Positions 43,090-52,108 are shown, counted from the first letter of the stretch. The stretch is 64,000 nucleotides of DNA from Anaerolineaceae bacterium (GCA_026708325.1 JAPOVC010000014.1:248001-312000), one strand, 5' to 3'. The notes: generated by a model from the sequence alone, not told the origin. Translations and numbers: made by a program.

Positions 43090-43186
43090 GACGATTCGCC
43101 GGCCTGTGGCAGGTCTGCATTGTCGCCGGCAACCTGCGCGGGTAAAGTCTGCGTTGGCCAATCTTCAGACGTCAGGACGGGGTTGC

Positions 43187-44278
43187 ATGAGCGCTGCAAA
43201 CAGGAACGAACTACTTTTGCTGGCGGGCAGTTACACACGGCAGATGCCGAAAGCAGTCGGTCGCGGCGAGGGAATCTATTCCTGCTGGTTCGATACCGAA
43301 AGTGGTGCATTGAGGCTTGCCAGCAGCTGTCGGGGCATTGCTGACCCGACCTATCTCGCCGTTGATGCCGGCTCCCGGCGCGTTTACGCCATCGCCTCCA
43401 GAGCCGATGACGGAGACGGCAATACGGCAGCCGCTTGCGCCTACATGCTTGATCCTGTTGACGGGACGCTGACTCTGCTGAACTGTGAACCGGTGGCAAG
43501 CACGGGAGCATGTCACGTCAGCACGACGGGCGAACATGCCCTGGTCGCCTGCTATGCCGGGGGAAGTGTGGCCGCCTTGCCCTTGCGCGACGATGGTGGA
43601 TTGTTGCCGACCAGCAGCCTTTTGCAGCACGAAGGCACGACGCGGGTCAATCCTGCGCGCCAGGACGGGCCGCGCGCCCACTGCATCGTGCCCGACCCGT
43701 CAGGGCGATTCTTCCTCGTCGCCGACCTGGGCAAGGACGAGGTCTTCATCTATCGACTTGAGGATGGCATTCTCGTGCCGCACAGTCAGACCATGTCATC
43801 GCCGGGAGACGGCCCGCGTCATCTGGCGTTTCATCCTGGCGGCCTTCATGCTTTCGTGGTCAACGAACTGTCATGCAGCGTGACGGTCTATCGTTTCGAT
43901 CCAGACGAGGGTGAACTCACACGCCTGGGATCGCTATCTACCCTGCCGCTAAATCACATGGGCTTCAACACCTGCGCCGCCATCCACGTCGATCCGCAGG
44001 GTCGCTTCGTTTACGCCTCCAACCGCGGGCACGACAGTATCGCCGTCTTCGAATTCAATGCCGAAAGCGAATCCCTGGTGCAACGATCGATCCATGCCAG
44101 CGGCGGTCGAACGCCTCGTGACTTTACCTTAACTCCTGACGGGAACTGGTTGCTGGCGGCCCACCAGGATTCGGCCAACATCACCAGCTTCCGAGTCGAT
44201 TCAGACACGGGCGCCCTGGAAGCGACGGGGCAGGAACTGGAGTTGCCCGCGGTCGTTTGCCTGAAATGGGCCGTATGA
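43187..44278 (+). CDS. YbhE-type 6-phosphogluconolactonase family beta-propeller protein
   Basis: The 363-residue product is a seven-bladed beta-propeller lactonase homologue: LLAGSYTR near 10, GACHVSTTGEHALVACYAGG near 105, PRAHCIVPDPSGRFFLVADLG near 150, PRHLAFHPGGLHAFVVNEL near 210 and YASNRGHDSIAVFE near 280. Members hydrolyse 6-phosphogluconolactone in the pentose phosphate route; others are lactonases of unknown substrate. The conserved Arg/His near these blades support the family, not the exact substrate. Start ATG at 43187 is chosen over the longer in-frame ATG at 43106, which overlaps the flavin reductase promoter. Confidence 0.85.
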   Translation: MSAANRNELLLLAGSYTRQMPKAVGRGEGIYSCWFDTESGALRLASSCRGIADPTYLAVDAGSRRVYAIASRADDGDGNTAAACAYMLDPVDGTLTLLNCEPVASTGACHVSTTGEHALVACYAGGSVAALPLRDDGGLLPTSSLLQHEGTTRVNPARQDGPRAHCIVPDPSGRFFLVADLGKDEVFIYRLEDGILVPHSQTMSSPGDGPRHLAFHPGGLHAFVVNELSCSVTVYRFDPDEGELTRLGSLSTLPLNHMGFNTCAAIHVDPQGRFVYASNRGHDSIAVFEFNAESESLVQRSIHASGGRTPRDFTLTPDGNWLLAAHQDSANITSFRVDSDTGALEATGQELELPAVVCLKWAV

Positions 44279-44291
44279 CGCCACTGAATCG

Positions 44292-45725
44292 TTAACGCCA
44301 CTCCTGCCAGCGATTGCGCGTTTGCAGACCGCTCTGGACGCGCCAGTCCAGCAATGCGGCCAGCAGCCGGGCTTTTGGACCGGCCGCCGCGGGATCGTCC
44401 CAGAGGTTGTGAAACTCGTCCGGATCCGCCCGCAAGTCGAATAGCTGGCCCTCGTCTGAATCCTGAAAGTGCACGAGTTTCCAGTGGCGGCTGCGCACCA
44501 TCGTCATGTAGGGGCCTTCGTAGATGCCGTCGGCCGGATGCTCGGCAAAGACCAGTTCACGTGGCTGCCAGTCCGGCAAGGTGTCGGCATTCAGGGCGGG
44601 CAACAATGATTGCGCCTGCATGTCCGGTGGCGGCGAAACGCCGGCCAGGTCCAGGATCGTCCGGCCGACGTCCATCAGTTGGCACATGCCGAGAACGCGC
44701 TGCCCGCCGTCCACCCGGCCCGGAGAACAGAAAATGAGAGGCACGCGCATGACCGCGTCGTACATCGTCCACTTTTGAGAGTGACCATGGTCGGTCAGGC
44801 AGTCGCCGTGGTCGGAAGTGAAGATCACGATCGTATTTTCGAGATAGCCGCGTTCGTCCAGCGTGCGCAGCAACTGGCCGATCTTTTCGTCGATCATTGT
44901 GACATTGGCAAGGTAGTAAGCCCGCTGACGATGACGCTGTTCCTGCGAAGGTTCCGGCAGATGGACGACGGCATCATGATCGATTTCGAAGTTGTGTTCC
45001 CGTAATTGCCTGAAGGGGCCCGGTTGTCCGTCCAGATCCTCCTGCAATACGTCTTGCAGGCGAAGGTCCCTTTCAAGATAGGGCTCTGCCCGGGAAGGCA
45101 GCGGGTCATAAGGCGGGTGGGGGCCAGGGAAACCGATTTGCATGAAGAGCGGTTGCGTACGGGGATAAGACTCAAGCCACCAGCGCGCCATGTCGCCGAC
45201 GAACACATCCGGGTGCAGGTCCTCGGGCAAGGTCCAGTCGAAAGCGCCCAGGCTTTCGCGGTAGTCGGGTAACTGCCGGTACAGTTCGCGTCCTGGTTTC
45301 ACCTCGCCCCGGATGCGCAGGGCCTTGTCCCACTCATCAAAGTAGTAGCGTCCCTCCAGGTAGCGGTCCTTGTTTTCCACGACATATCGCTCGTGAAAGC
45401 CCAGCGGGGTCTCGTAGGGAAAAGTGTGCATCTTGCCGATGTTGACACAGTGGTAGCCGCTCTCTGCCAGGCGCTCAACCCAGGAACGTCGCCAGGGGTC
45501 AGCGTTTTGCAGGACGCCGGTCACGTGCGGCCAGTAACCAGTGAACAGGCTGGCGCGTGCGGGCGCGCAGGATGGCGCGGTGATGAAGCAATTGTCGAAG
45601 GATGCGCCGTTTTCGACCAGGTTGTCCAGATTGGGGGTATCCACCCAGGGGAAGCCCAGCGCGCCAATGCTGTCATAGCGCTGCTGGTCGGTGATGATAA
45701 ATATGATATTGGGTTGTTCGGCCAC
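44292..45725 (-). CDS. Sulfatase (cysteine-type, formylglycine-dependent)
   Basis: A type I sulfatase of 477 residues. The active site is C-A-P-A-R within the N-terminal block, preceded by SFDNCFITAPS (around residue 52). The C-x-P/A-x-R motif is the substrate of formylglycine-generating enzyme, so the enzyme needs FGE in the host. Metal ligands are suggested by ITDQQRYDS near 12 and TSDHGDCLTDHG near 303. There is no signal peptide, so it should be cytoplasmic. Its GTG start is 19 bases downstream of the unknown gene that follows sulfite reductase, so it may extend the sulfur operon by releasing sulfate from organic sulfate esters. Confidence 0.9.
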   Translation of the reverse strand: MAEQPNIIFIITDQQRYDSIGALGFPWVDTPNLDNLVENGASFDNCFITAPSCAPARASLFTGYWPHVTGVLQNADPWRRSWVERLAESGYHCVNIGKMHTFPYETPLGFHERYVVENKDRYLEGRYYFDEWDKALRIRGEVKPGRELYRQLPDYRESLGAFDWTLPEDLHPDVFVGDMARWWLESYPRTQPLFMQIGFPGPHPPYDPLPSRAEPYLERDLRLQDVLQEDLDGQPGPFRQLREHNFEIDHDAVVHLPEPSQEQRHRQRAYYLANVTMIDEKIGQLLRTLDERGYLENTIVIFTSDHGDCLTDHGHSQKWTMYDAVMRVPLIFCSPGRVDGGQRVLGMCQLMDVGRTILDLAGVSPPPDMQAQSLLPALNADTLPDWQPRELVFAEHPADGIYEGPYMTMVRSRHWKLVHFQDSDEGQLFDLRADPDEFHNLWDDPAAAGPKARLLAALLDWRVQSGLQTRNRWQEWR

Positions 45726-45744
45726 GGTCTCTCCCGACGACGGC

Positions 45745-46326
45745 TCAGGTCACGCCCGCAGCAGCCGTGCGACCCAGGAGACCTGCCAGGCTGTGATCGT
45801 CGGCAGCGACAACCGAGACCGCAAGGTTTTCGCGCGGGTCGTCATGGACCCGGTCCAGGCTGGCGTCGCCGTACAGGCGGTAGGCGAACAGGGCCAGTTC
45901 ACCACGTCTGGACGCGAAGGCCTCAGGTGTGTTGGGCGCCCGCAAACGATCGGAAAGAATCACCCGTGTCTGCCGAAGATCCAGCTGCAGGCCGGGCAGG
46001 CTCTCCTCTCGCTGCAACAACTCCGCCGCCAACAGGCACAGTCGCACGCAGGCCAACAGGCCATCCGGGAGAGTCGCGGCATGTTCGCGTTTGCGCATGT
46101 AGAGAATTCCGGGCCGCCCTTCAGCGAAATCGACGCTGAGGTCCCCCTCGTTGCAAATAAGCATGATGCCGGGGCCGTGATGTACGTGACTGTAATCTGC
46201 CACGTCGATCAGCAAGCCGGGTAGCTGGCGCCGTTGAATCCAGCCCTGCATGACCGGAATGAGGGCGGCAGGGTCCGGGTCGCATCCCTCTTGCAGGAAG
46301 AGCTTGGTGCCAATCCGTTGCAGCAT
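45745..46326 (-). CDS. Sulfite-reductase-linked protein of unknown function
   Basis: The 193-residue product has no recognised domain. Visible features are a hydrophobic beta/alpha core (LPGLLIDVADYSHVHHGPGIMLICNEG near 36-62, with a His/His/Gly cluster), a Glu/Leu-rich middle and an acidic C terminus rich in Asp-His. No membrane segment or signal is present. It follows the sulfite reductase gene by two bases, so it is clearly in the same operon and probably serves sulfite reductase or siroheme metabolism. I cannot name a function. Confidence 0.7.
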   Translation of the reverse strand: MLQRIGTKLFLQEGCDPDPAALIPVMQGWIQRRQLPGLLIDVADYSHVHHGPGIMLICNEGDLSVDFAEGRPGILYMRKREHAATLPDGLLACVRLCLLAAELLQREESLPGLQLDLRQTRVILSDRLRAPNTPEAFASRRGELALFAYRLYGDASLDRVHDDPRENLAVSVVAADDHSLAGLLGRTAAAGVT

Positions 46327-46328
46327 GG

Positions 46329-48584
46329 TCAGGCCGGATTCACAATGACGCCGTTGATGCGGGCTTCGGCGCTGTGAGTGGCCTCGATAAAGAGTTGCGC
46401 TTCCTCTATTCGCTGGCGCGCTTCCCGCTCTCCGTTTCGTACAGGCGGGCTGGCATGACGCGCAAACAGATAGCGGGCGAACTTGCCCTTCGCGTAGCGA
46501 TCGAAAAACAACTCGGTATCGTAGAATCGCGTGCGAAACTCGCTGACGATGTCGTCGGCGTCCATGGTGACATCAAGGTACTGCGTGCGTATCAGGGCTC
46601 GCGCCGCCATCAGCATGGCCAGGTAACTGCGCCCCTCGGCCTGTCGATAGTCGCCTTCATCCAGCGCCAGCAGCGCATCGAAGTGCTCGGACTCAGCCTT
46701 TGAGATTTCGATGGAAAAGAGCGAGACCACTTCGCCGGCGCATTCACCGACCCCGATGTCGCCGATTGAGTAGCTGCGCGAATCGCCCCAGTCCAGAAAC
46801 AGGTCGGGTTTCTCCTCGTAGGAAGGCAACTTTGTCCACTGCTGGAACATGGCGCGGACTTCCTTGCGCCCCAGACGACGCACCCAACTCTGGAAGGACT
46901 CTCCCCGGTCCCTCTCCGCAACGTAGCGATCTGTCAGGGCGTCCAGGACCTCCGGGACGGACTTGGCCGGGACGGCCGTCATGGCGAGGCCGAAACTGCC
47001 GGCGTTTTCGTCCCACTGGCCGCCCAGCACCACCTGGAAGTGAGGTACCTTGTGATTGCCGGAACGACGACTGTTGCCGAAGAAACCGATGTCGGCGACG
47101 TGATGCTGACCGCAGGAGTTGAAGCAGCCACTGATCTTGATCTTGAGGTCCTTGACCGCGTCCGGCATGGTCGCGTTTCGCACCGCCAGGCGTTGACGCA
47201 ATTCGGCGGCCAGTCCCCGGGAGGAGGCGATTCCCAGCTTGCAGGTATCCGTGCCGGGGCAGGCGGTGATGTCTACGATCGTCCCGGCGCCGGCATCGCC
47301 AAGGCCGACGGCCTTCAGGGCGCCGTAGAGGGCCGGCAGGTCCGCATCCGGCACCCAGCGCAGCACGATGTTTTGTTCCACCGTCGTGCGCACGTTGTCA
47401 CTGACGTACTCGCTCGCGATGTCCGCCAGCTGCCGCATCTGCCAGGACGTGATGTCGCCCAGGGGCAGGTTGACGGTGATGACGCTGTAGCCGGGCTGGC
47501 GCTGGCGATAGACATTGGTCGTGAACCACTGGTCGAAACCTTCCGGGCGTTCGCTGCCATTGAGCGCCATGCCGGCCCTGAGCGGACGTTCCCATTCCAC
47601 CGGTACTTCATCGATCCAGTCGGTCCAGGCTTCGTCCTTCGGCAGAGACTCCCGTTCCTCGCGCACCAGGCGACGAAACTCCTCGATGCCCAGGCTGGCG
47701 ACCAGGAACTTTATCCGGGCCCGGTTGCGGTTGCGCTTTTCACCATGTCGGGCGAACACTCGCGAGACCGCCTGAGAAATGGGCATGATCTCGTCCACTG
47801 TGGCGAATTCCTCCAGCACCTGCGCCTGATGCGGCACGGTGCCGAGTCCGCCACCGACATAGATGGTGAAACCCCGCTCCAATTCACCGTTCACTTCGCG
47901 GGTCCGTGCCAGAAAGCCAAGATCATGCATATTCACCAGGGCGCAGGCGTGATGCTCGCAGCCGGAGAATGCAACCTTGAACTTGCGGCCGAAGTCCTGA
48001 ACGTCGTCATGCCCCAACAGGAAGTTCGCCAATGCGGCGGAGTAGGGCGTGACGTCGAAAGTCTGGTCGCGGCAGACGCCGGCCAGCGGGCAGGCGGTGA
48101 CATTGCGCACCGAATTGCCGCAGGCCTCGCGCGTGGTCAGGCCAACTGCAGCCAGACGCCGCATCAGGTCCGGTGTGTCATCGATGTGAACGTAGTGCAA
48201 CTGGAAGTCCTGACGGGTGGTGACGTGCAGAATGGCATCCGAATATTCCTCGGCCAGGTCCGCCAGCGCTTCCATCTGTGCGATGGACAGGCCGCCGTAG
48301 GGGACCTTGATGCGCTGCATACCGGGCGCATCCCATATCGTGTCGGGGCCCTTGGTCAGATCACCGGAAGGGAAATCCAGCGGACGGGTCTCGATGCCGT
48401 CGTGTCGCTGCCCGTTGTCGTAGCGTTGCCCGTAAACGCCGCGACGCAGGCGCGTTTCGGCAAACACCTTTTCATCCAGACGGTCCTGGCGGCGCAATTC
48501 CATCTGGCCTTCGAAAATGTCAATTTCGTGCGACCAGTCCTGCGGCATCCGGTCCTGCAATGCCGCCTTCCAGCTATCGCTCAT
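46329..48584 (-). CDS. sir: Ferredoxin-type sulfite (or nitrite) reductase with C-terminal extension
   Basis: Siroheme/[4Fe-4S] enzyme reducing sulfite to sulfide (or nitrite to ammonia) with six electrons. The 751-residue product has the duplicated SNiR half-domains. One cluster motif is CPGTDTC near 445, and the second is CFNSCGQH near 490, matching the C-x6-C/C-x3-C pattern of siroheme reductases. Context with cysH and siroheme genes favours sulfite reductase. Residues beyond about 570 form an extra, Asp/Glu-rich helical domain (WGDSRSYSIGDIG, FEIS-like start) not present in standard ferredoxin sulfite reductase of about 570-640 residues. ATG at 48584 overlaps the cobA stop. Confidence 0.92.
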   Translation of the reverse strand: MSDSWKAALQDRMPQDWSHEIDIFEGQMELRRQDRLDEKVFAETRLRRGVYGQRYDNGQRHDGIETRPLDFPSGDLTKGPDTIWDAPGMQRIKVPYGGLSIAQMEALADLAEEYSDAILHVTTRQDFQLHYVHIDDTPDLMRRLAAVGLTTREACGNSVRNVTACPLAGVCRDQTFDVTPYSAALANFLLGHDDVQDFGRKFKVAFSGCEHHACALVNMHDLGFLARTREVNGELERGFTIYVGGGLGTVPHQAQVLEEFATVDEIMPISQAVSRVFARHGEKRNRNRARIKFLVASLGIEEFRRLVREERESLPKDEAWTDWIDEVPVEWERPLRAGMALNGSERPEGFDQWFTTNVYRQRQPGYSVITVNLPLGDITSWQMRQLADIASEYVSDNVRTTVEQNIVLRWVPDADLPALYGALKAVGLGDAGAGTIVDITACPGTDTCKLGIASSRGLAAELRQRLAVRNATMPDAVKDLKIKISGCFNSCGQHHVADIGFFGNSRRSGNHKVPHFQVVLGGQWDENAGSFGLAMTAVPAKSVPEVLDALTDRYVAERDRGESFQSWVRRLGRKEVRAMFQQWTKLPSYEEKPDLFLDWGDSRSYSIGDIGVGECAGEVVSLFSIEISKAESEHFDALLALDEGDYRQAEGRSYLAMLMAARALIRTQYLDVTMDADDIVSEFRTRFYDTELFFDRYAKGKFARYLFARHASPPVRNGEREARQRIEEAQLFIEATHSAEARINGVIVNPA

Positions 48585-49402
48585 GTCTCCTCCAGAATCG
48601 CTTGCAGGGCATCGCTTTCACCCGTTGGTTCTTCAACCTGCGATGGCAAATCAAACCAGCGCATTCCCGCGCGCCGCAATCGTACAACGTCGCCGATGAC
48701 AATGATCGCCGGCGCGCGCAGTGCCTGGGCCGCCGCTGCATCGGCCAACCCGGCCAGCGGCGCTTCGATGACGCGCTGCCGGGCGACGCTGCCCCATTCG
48801 ATGGCGGCGGCGGGCGTCTGCGGGTCGAGACCGGCCTCCAGCAAACGACGCTGGAGCCGCGGCAGGCTCCTGACACCCATCAGAATGACCAGTGTACCGC
48901 CAATTTGTGACAAGGCGTCGTAATAGATGCGGGCCGGGCCGTCTTCCAGCAATTCGTGACCTGTGATGATGGTGACGCTGCTGCTGATTTCGCGCTGGGT
49001 AAGGGGGATTCCCGCATAGGCCGGCGCAGCCCAGGCGCTGGAAATACCGGGCACAATTTCAAAGGGGATGCCGGCGGCGTGGCAGGCTAGGGCTTCCTCC
49101 CCGCCGCGACCGAAAAGCAGGGGGTCGCCGCCCTTAAGGCGAACAATCTGCGCGCCTCCGCGGGCCCGCGAAATCAGGATTTCATTGATATGTTCCTGAG
49201 AAAGTCGCTGTCTGGCCGGCGCCTTGCCGACGTCGATCAGGACGGCATCAGGTCGCGCCTCGTGCAGGAGTTCGCGGGGGATGAGCCGGTCGTACATGAT
49301 GACATCTGCCGACTGCAGAAGCCGCAGTCCCTTGCGCGTGATGAGGTCCGGATCACCAGGCCCGGCGCCGACCAGCCAGACCTTGCCCGTCTGGTCCATC
49401 AT
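48581..49402 (-). CDS. cobA: Uroporphyrinogen-III C-methyltransferase (SUMT)
   Basis: SUMT makes precorrin-2 from uroporphyrinogen III, the first step toward siroheme. The 273-residue product has the SUMT signatures VWLVGAGPGDPDLITRKGL near 8, VIMYDRL near 34, VRLKGGDPLLFGRGGEE near 84 and PGISSAWAAPAYAGIPLT near 118. The length is typical for the monofunctional enzyme. ATG ATG at 49402/49399 overlaps the upstream chelatase gene stop, and its own stop overlaps the sulfite reductase start. Its place between chelatase and sulfite reductase shows the pathway to the siroheme cofactor within one operon. Confidence 0.94.
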   Translation of the reverse strand: MMDQTGKVWLVGAGPGDPDLITRKGLRLLQSADVIMYDRLIPRELLHEARPDAVLIDVGKAPARQRLSQEHINEILISRARGGAQIVRLKGGDPLLFGRGGEEALACHAAGIPFEIVPGISSAWAAPAYAGIPLTQREISSSVTIITGHELLEDGPARIYYDALSQIGGTLVILMGVRSLPRLQRRLLEAGLDPQTPAAAIEWGSVARQRVIEAPLAGLADAAAAQALRAPAIIVIGDVVRLRRAGMRWFDLPSQVEEPTGESDALQAILEET

Positions 49403-50712
49403 GCGATCGCCTTGCTTAACCAGAAATTGCAGGGTTCGCGGCAGGGCAATTCATCAGGACCGGCAATGGTCCCGTACCATGAAGGCTGGCGAACGCAGCG
49501 TTCACAGTGGTCAGAGTTAAGCCTGGTGATGTCCGTCAACGACAAGCTTTCCACCTTGCGGAAGTTCCCTGTTTGTCGCGCCGCCACACTTTGCAGCGAC
49601 TCTGGCTCAAGCGTACCTCGTCGGGCTGCGGACCAGTCCGCCAGAGCGCCTGGATAGACGGTCTCCACGACCGCGGCAAGTGTCCCTGCGTCGAAGGTTT
49701 CAGCGTACCAGCCTCTCGGCAAGCCCAGCGCTTCCGGCAAAGGCCGGAATGGCTGTTCGCGAACAAGCCGGCGCAACTGCGCAACACTGCGCACACGCGT
49801 TCCCCGTCGCCCGCCGCCGACTGGATGCACGCGAGTGGGTGTAAGCTGTAGCTCTCCAAATGTCAACTCTCCCTGCCGGCACACTTCCTGCCACAGGTGC
49901 AGGGCGCCCTGGGCCGGAAAACAACTCCAATCGCCACCGGAGCGGGAAACGCTGGAGCCAATGTCCGGTTCGCAGGCGCGGGCCAGATCCAGGATCAGTT
50001 CGCAGGCCACGTCGGCGGTCCCCGGCGCGTCCAGGTAATATACTGAACGTCCCCTGAACCGTCCACTCGCAGCGCCGGCCGGCAATCCAAGGGCCACGGG
50101 CACGTCCACGCTGACGTGAGAGCCGGGAGCCAGAAACCATGGCGCCGCAAGGACAATTGCCTTTCCGGTCCGTTCGTAAATGGAGGGGATCGGCGGATCG
50201 TCGTCCAGATAAGCCTCCAGCACGTCACAGTCCGGCAGTTTGGCAGCCAGGGACCGGGCAACGTGGCGGGCAGCTTCCCTGCTGCGGGCATCCCGGCGCG
50301 TCCCGTGGCCGATGACTGCCACGGCCACCTCCTCAGGCCCGGCACCCAGCGCCTGAATCTGTTGCAGCACACTGGCATGCAAGACCTCGCCAAGTCGAGG
50401 GTGCAGGCCCAGGGGCCTGGTGTAGTGAATGCAACGCTTGCCAACCCGGGTAAACGGGCCGTCCAGCCCCATTTCAGCTGGAATCACAGTGCGCGCGAAA
50501 TAGCCGTCAGCGGCGAGTACAGGCACCACAACTACCGTTTCCGAACGCAGATTGCCCAGTGCATTGCGAAAGGAGGGTGGTTCCTTCCAGAAACAGGCGC
50601 TGATCTCGTCGGCGACGCCTTTGGCTCTCAGTTGGTCCACGTAGGACCAGACCAGTCCGGCAGTTTTTGGGCTGATGTGAGAGCCGTGGCCCGCCAGCAA
50701 AAGGGCCGTCAC
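49399..50712 (-). CDS. Sirohydrochlorin chelatase with C-terminal cysteine domain
   Basis: A CbiX/SirB-type chelatase that should insert iron into sirohydrochlorin for siroheme. The 437-residue product has two chelatase-like halves: the first begins LLLAGHGSHISPKT (residues 4-17), the second has AVIGHGTRRDARSREAARHVA near 132. After residue about 290 comes an additional domain, ending in a CERC...CREPC cysteine set near 405-432, resembling the DR2241-type 4Fe-4S domain known fused to this chelatase. The start is GTG at 50712, overlapping the precorrin-2 dehydrogenase stop. No standalone iron donor is seen here. Confidence 0.86.
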   Translation of the reverse strand: MTALLLAGHGSHISPKTAGLVWSYVDQLRAKGVADEISACFWKEPPSFRNALGNLRSETVVVVPVLAADGYFARTVIPAEMGLDGPFTRVGKRCIHYTRPLGLHPRLGEVLHASVLQQIQALGAGPEEVAVAVIGHGTRRDARSREAARHVARSLAAKLPDCDVLEAYLDDDPPIPSIYERTGKAIVLAAPWFLAPGSHVSVDVPVALGLPAGAASGRFRGRSVYYLDAPGTADVACELILDLARACEPDIGSSVSRSGGDWSCFPAQGALHLWQEVCRQGELTFGELQLTPTRVHPVGGGRRGTRVRSVAQLRRLVREQPFRPLPEALGLPRGWYAETFDAGTLAAVVETVYPGALADWSAARRGTLEPESLQSVAARQTGNFRKVESLSLTDITRLNSDHCERCVRQPSWYGTIAGPDELPCREPCNFWLSKAIA

Positions 50713-51347
50713 CGACTGTTTTCCAGCATGCTGTTCATTAAACTCCGCGCCTCTTCTTCCCTGTCCGACCCCAGCAAGGCAAGGACGTCGGATTCAAGGA
50801 TCTCGCGGTAAAAGGCCTGCCGACGTTCCTGCTGCGGGAGGGCTGTGCGCAGCCCCGGACGCAATTCTCCCAGCCAGGTCGCCAGGGTGGCATGCTCCTC
50901 ACGAATGCAGCAGGCGATTCTGTCCCGCAGCCAGCGCGCGAGGGCAGGGGAAGAGCCGCCACTGTCCAGTGCGACCAGCAGGGGTGGACGCCGCAAGACG
51001 GCCATACTGCCAAAATCGCCGGCCTGGCCGTCGTCGGCCACGTTGACCAGCGCTCCCAACTGACGGGCTTCTTCGGCGACTTCCCGATTGACGCCTGCAT
51101 CGTTCGTCGCGGCGAAGACAAGGGCTGGCGCAAGAGGCAGCAGGCTTCCCGGGCTCCAGCGCTGCTGTAACCAATGCAGACTTCCACTCATATTCCGGTT
51201 TTGCAGGTTCTCGTCCAGCGCAGGGGACATCACCACGATCGACGCGCCCGTGTGAAGCAACCCGTTGATTTTCCGCGCAGCCACGGCGCCGCCACCGACA
51301 AACACACAGGTCTTGCCACGCAGATTGAGGGATACGGGATAGTTCAC
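50709..51347 (-). CDS. Precorrin-2 dehydrogenase / siroheme synthase N-terminal domain
   Basis: A CysG-N/Met8-like NAD-dependent dehydrogenase that oxidises precorrin-2 to sirohydrochlorin. The 212-residue product starts YPVSLNLRGKTCVFVGGGAVAARK (core GGGAVAARK near residue 18), contains FAATNDAGVNREVAEEAR near 72 and VNVADDGQAGDFGSMAVLRR near 97, and ends with a helical region. A fused chelatase is not needed, since the next gene is CbiX-like. The start GTG at 51347 overlaps the cysH stop (GTGA); a longer in-frame start at 51398 would lie inside cysH. Confidence 0.92.
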   Translation of the reverse strand: MNYPVSLNLRGKTCVFVGGGAVAARKINGLLHTGASIVVMSPALDENLQNRNMSGSLHWLQQRWSPGSLLPLAPALVFAATNDAGVNREVAEEARQLGALVNVADDGQAGDFGSMAVLRRPPLLVALDSGGSSPALARWLRDRIACCIREEHATLATWLGELRPGLRTALPQQERRQAFYREILESDVLALLGSDREEEARSLMNSMLENSR

Positions 51348-52081
51348 TGCCGGGATTCTCCCTCGGCCTCCGGCAACTGCTGGAAATGGAGACCGCACTC
51401 GGTCTTGTCAAAGTCCTGCCAGCGTCCACTTCTGCCGGCGCTGTGCTCGAAGACGGGATGTGTGCAATGAGTGCAACCAATGGAAGGGTATCCCTGCGTG
51501 TGCAGGCTGTTGAAGGGAAGATCGTGCCTGTCAATCCAGTCCCAGATTTGGTCCGCTGTCCAGGTGGCGAAGGGGGAGAGCTTCAGCAACTGGTTCCCAT
51601 TGTCCCAGTCGATCACAGGAATGGCGGACCGTCTGGCGGACTGGTCGCGACGGAGGCCGGCGATCCAGGCACTGTAATCGCGCAGGGCATTGCGCAAGGG
51701 CAACACCTTGCGCAAATGGCAACACAGGTCCGGGTTCCGTTCCCATAGTTCCGGGCCATGCGCGAGCGCCTGTTGCGCAGGGTTCAACTGCGGGCAGATG
51801 CGAAAAAGGTCCAGATCGAATCGGGCGGTCAATTCCTCGATCAGGCGCAGCGTTTCCGGGAACAGGAAGCCGGTGTCGAGAGTGATGACCGTTGTGGCGG
51901 GGGCAATTTGCTGCAACATGTGAAGCGTAACAATGCCCGTAGGCTGGAAGCTGGTTACAACGGCCAGGCCTTCACCAAACTGGTCGACCGCGAATCGCAG
52001 GATCTCCTGGGGAGACGCCGCTTCCAGTTCGACTTGCCATATGTCCAGTTCATCGCGTACGTGGCTCTGGAATTGCTGCAT
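51344..52081 (-). CDS. cysH: Phosphoadenosine/adenosine phosphosulfate reductase (4Fe-4S type)
   Basis: CysH reduces activated sulfate to sulfite in assimilation. The 245-residue product has the PAPS reductase fold with TLDTGFLFPETLRLIEEL (N-terminal P-loop-like region near 66) and LSPFATWTADQIWDWI near 165. It carries the CC...CTHC cysteine pattern (about 120-121 and 203-206), which marks the [4Fe-4S] APS reductase type. The catalytic cysteine is in KTECGLHF near 229. ATG at 52081 follows AGGAG at five bases. It is the first structural gene after the twin Cys-leader region, so expression should be governed by cysteine supply. Confidence 0.93.
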   Translation of the reverse strand: MQQFQSHVRDELDIWQVELEAASPQEILRFAVDQFGEGLAVVTSFQPTGIVTLHMLQQIAPATTVITLDTGFLFPETLRLIEELTARFDLDLFRICPQLNPAQQALAHGPELWERNPDLCCHLRKVLPLRNALRDYSAWIAGLRRDQSARRSAIPVIDWDNGNQLLKLSPFATWTADQIWDWIDRHDLPFNSLHTQGYPSIGCTHCTHPVFEHSAGRSGRWQDFDKTECGLHFQQLPEAEGESRQ

Positions 52082-52108
52082 TTCATCTCCTGACTTAGGT
52101 CCCGCAGG

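Noticed and set aside
47040-48923. A 627-residue open frame on the plus strand opposite sulfite reductase and cobA
   Set aside because: Antisense shadow of two strong enzymes in a GC-rich genome.
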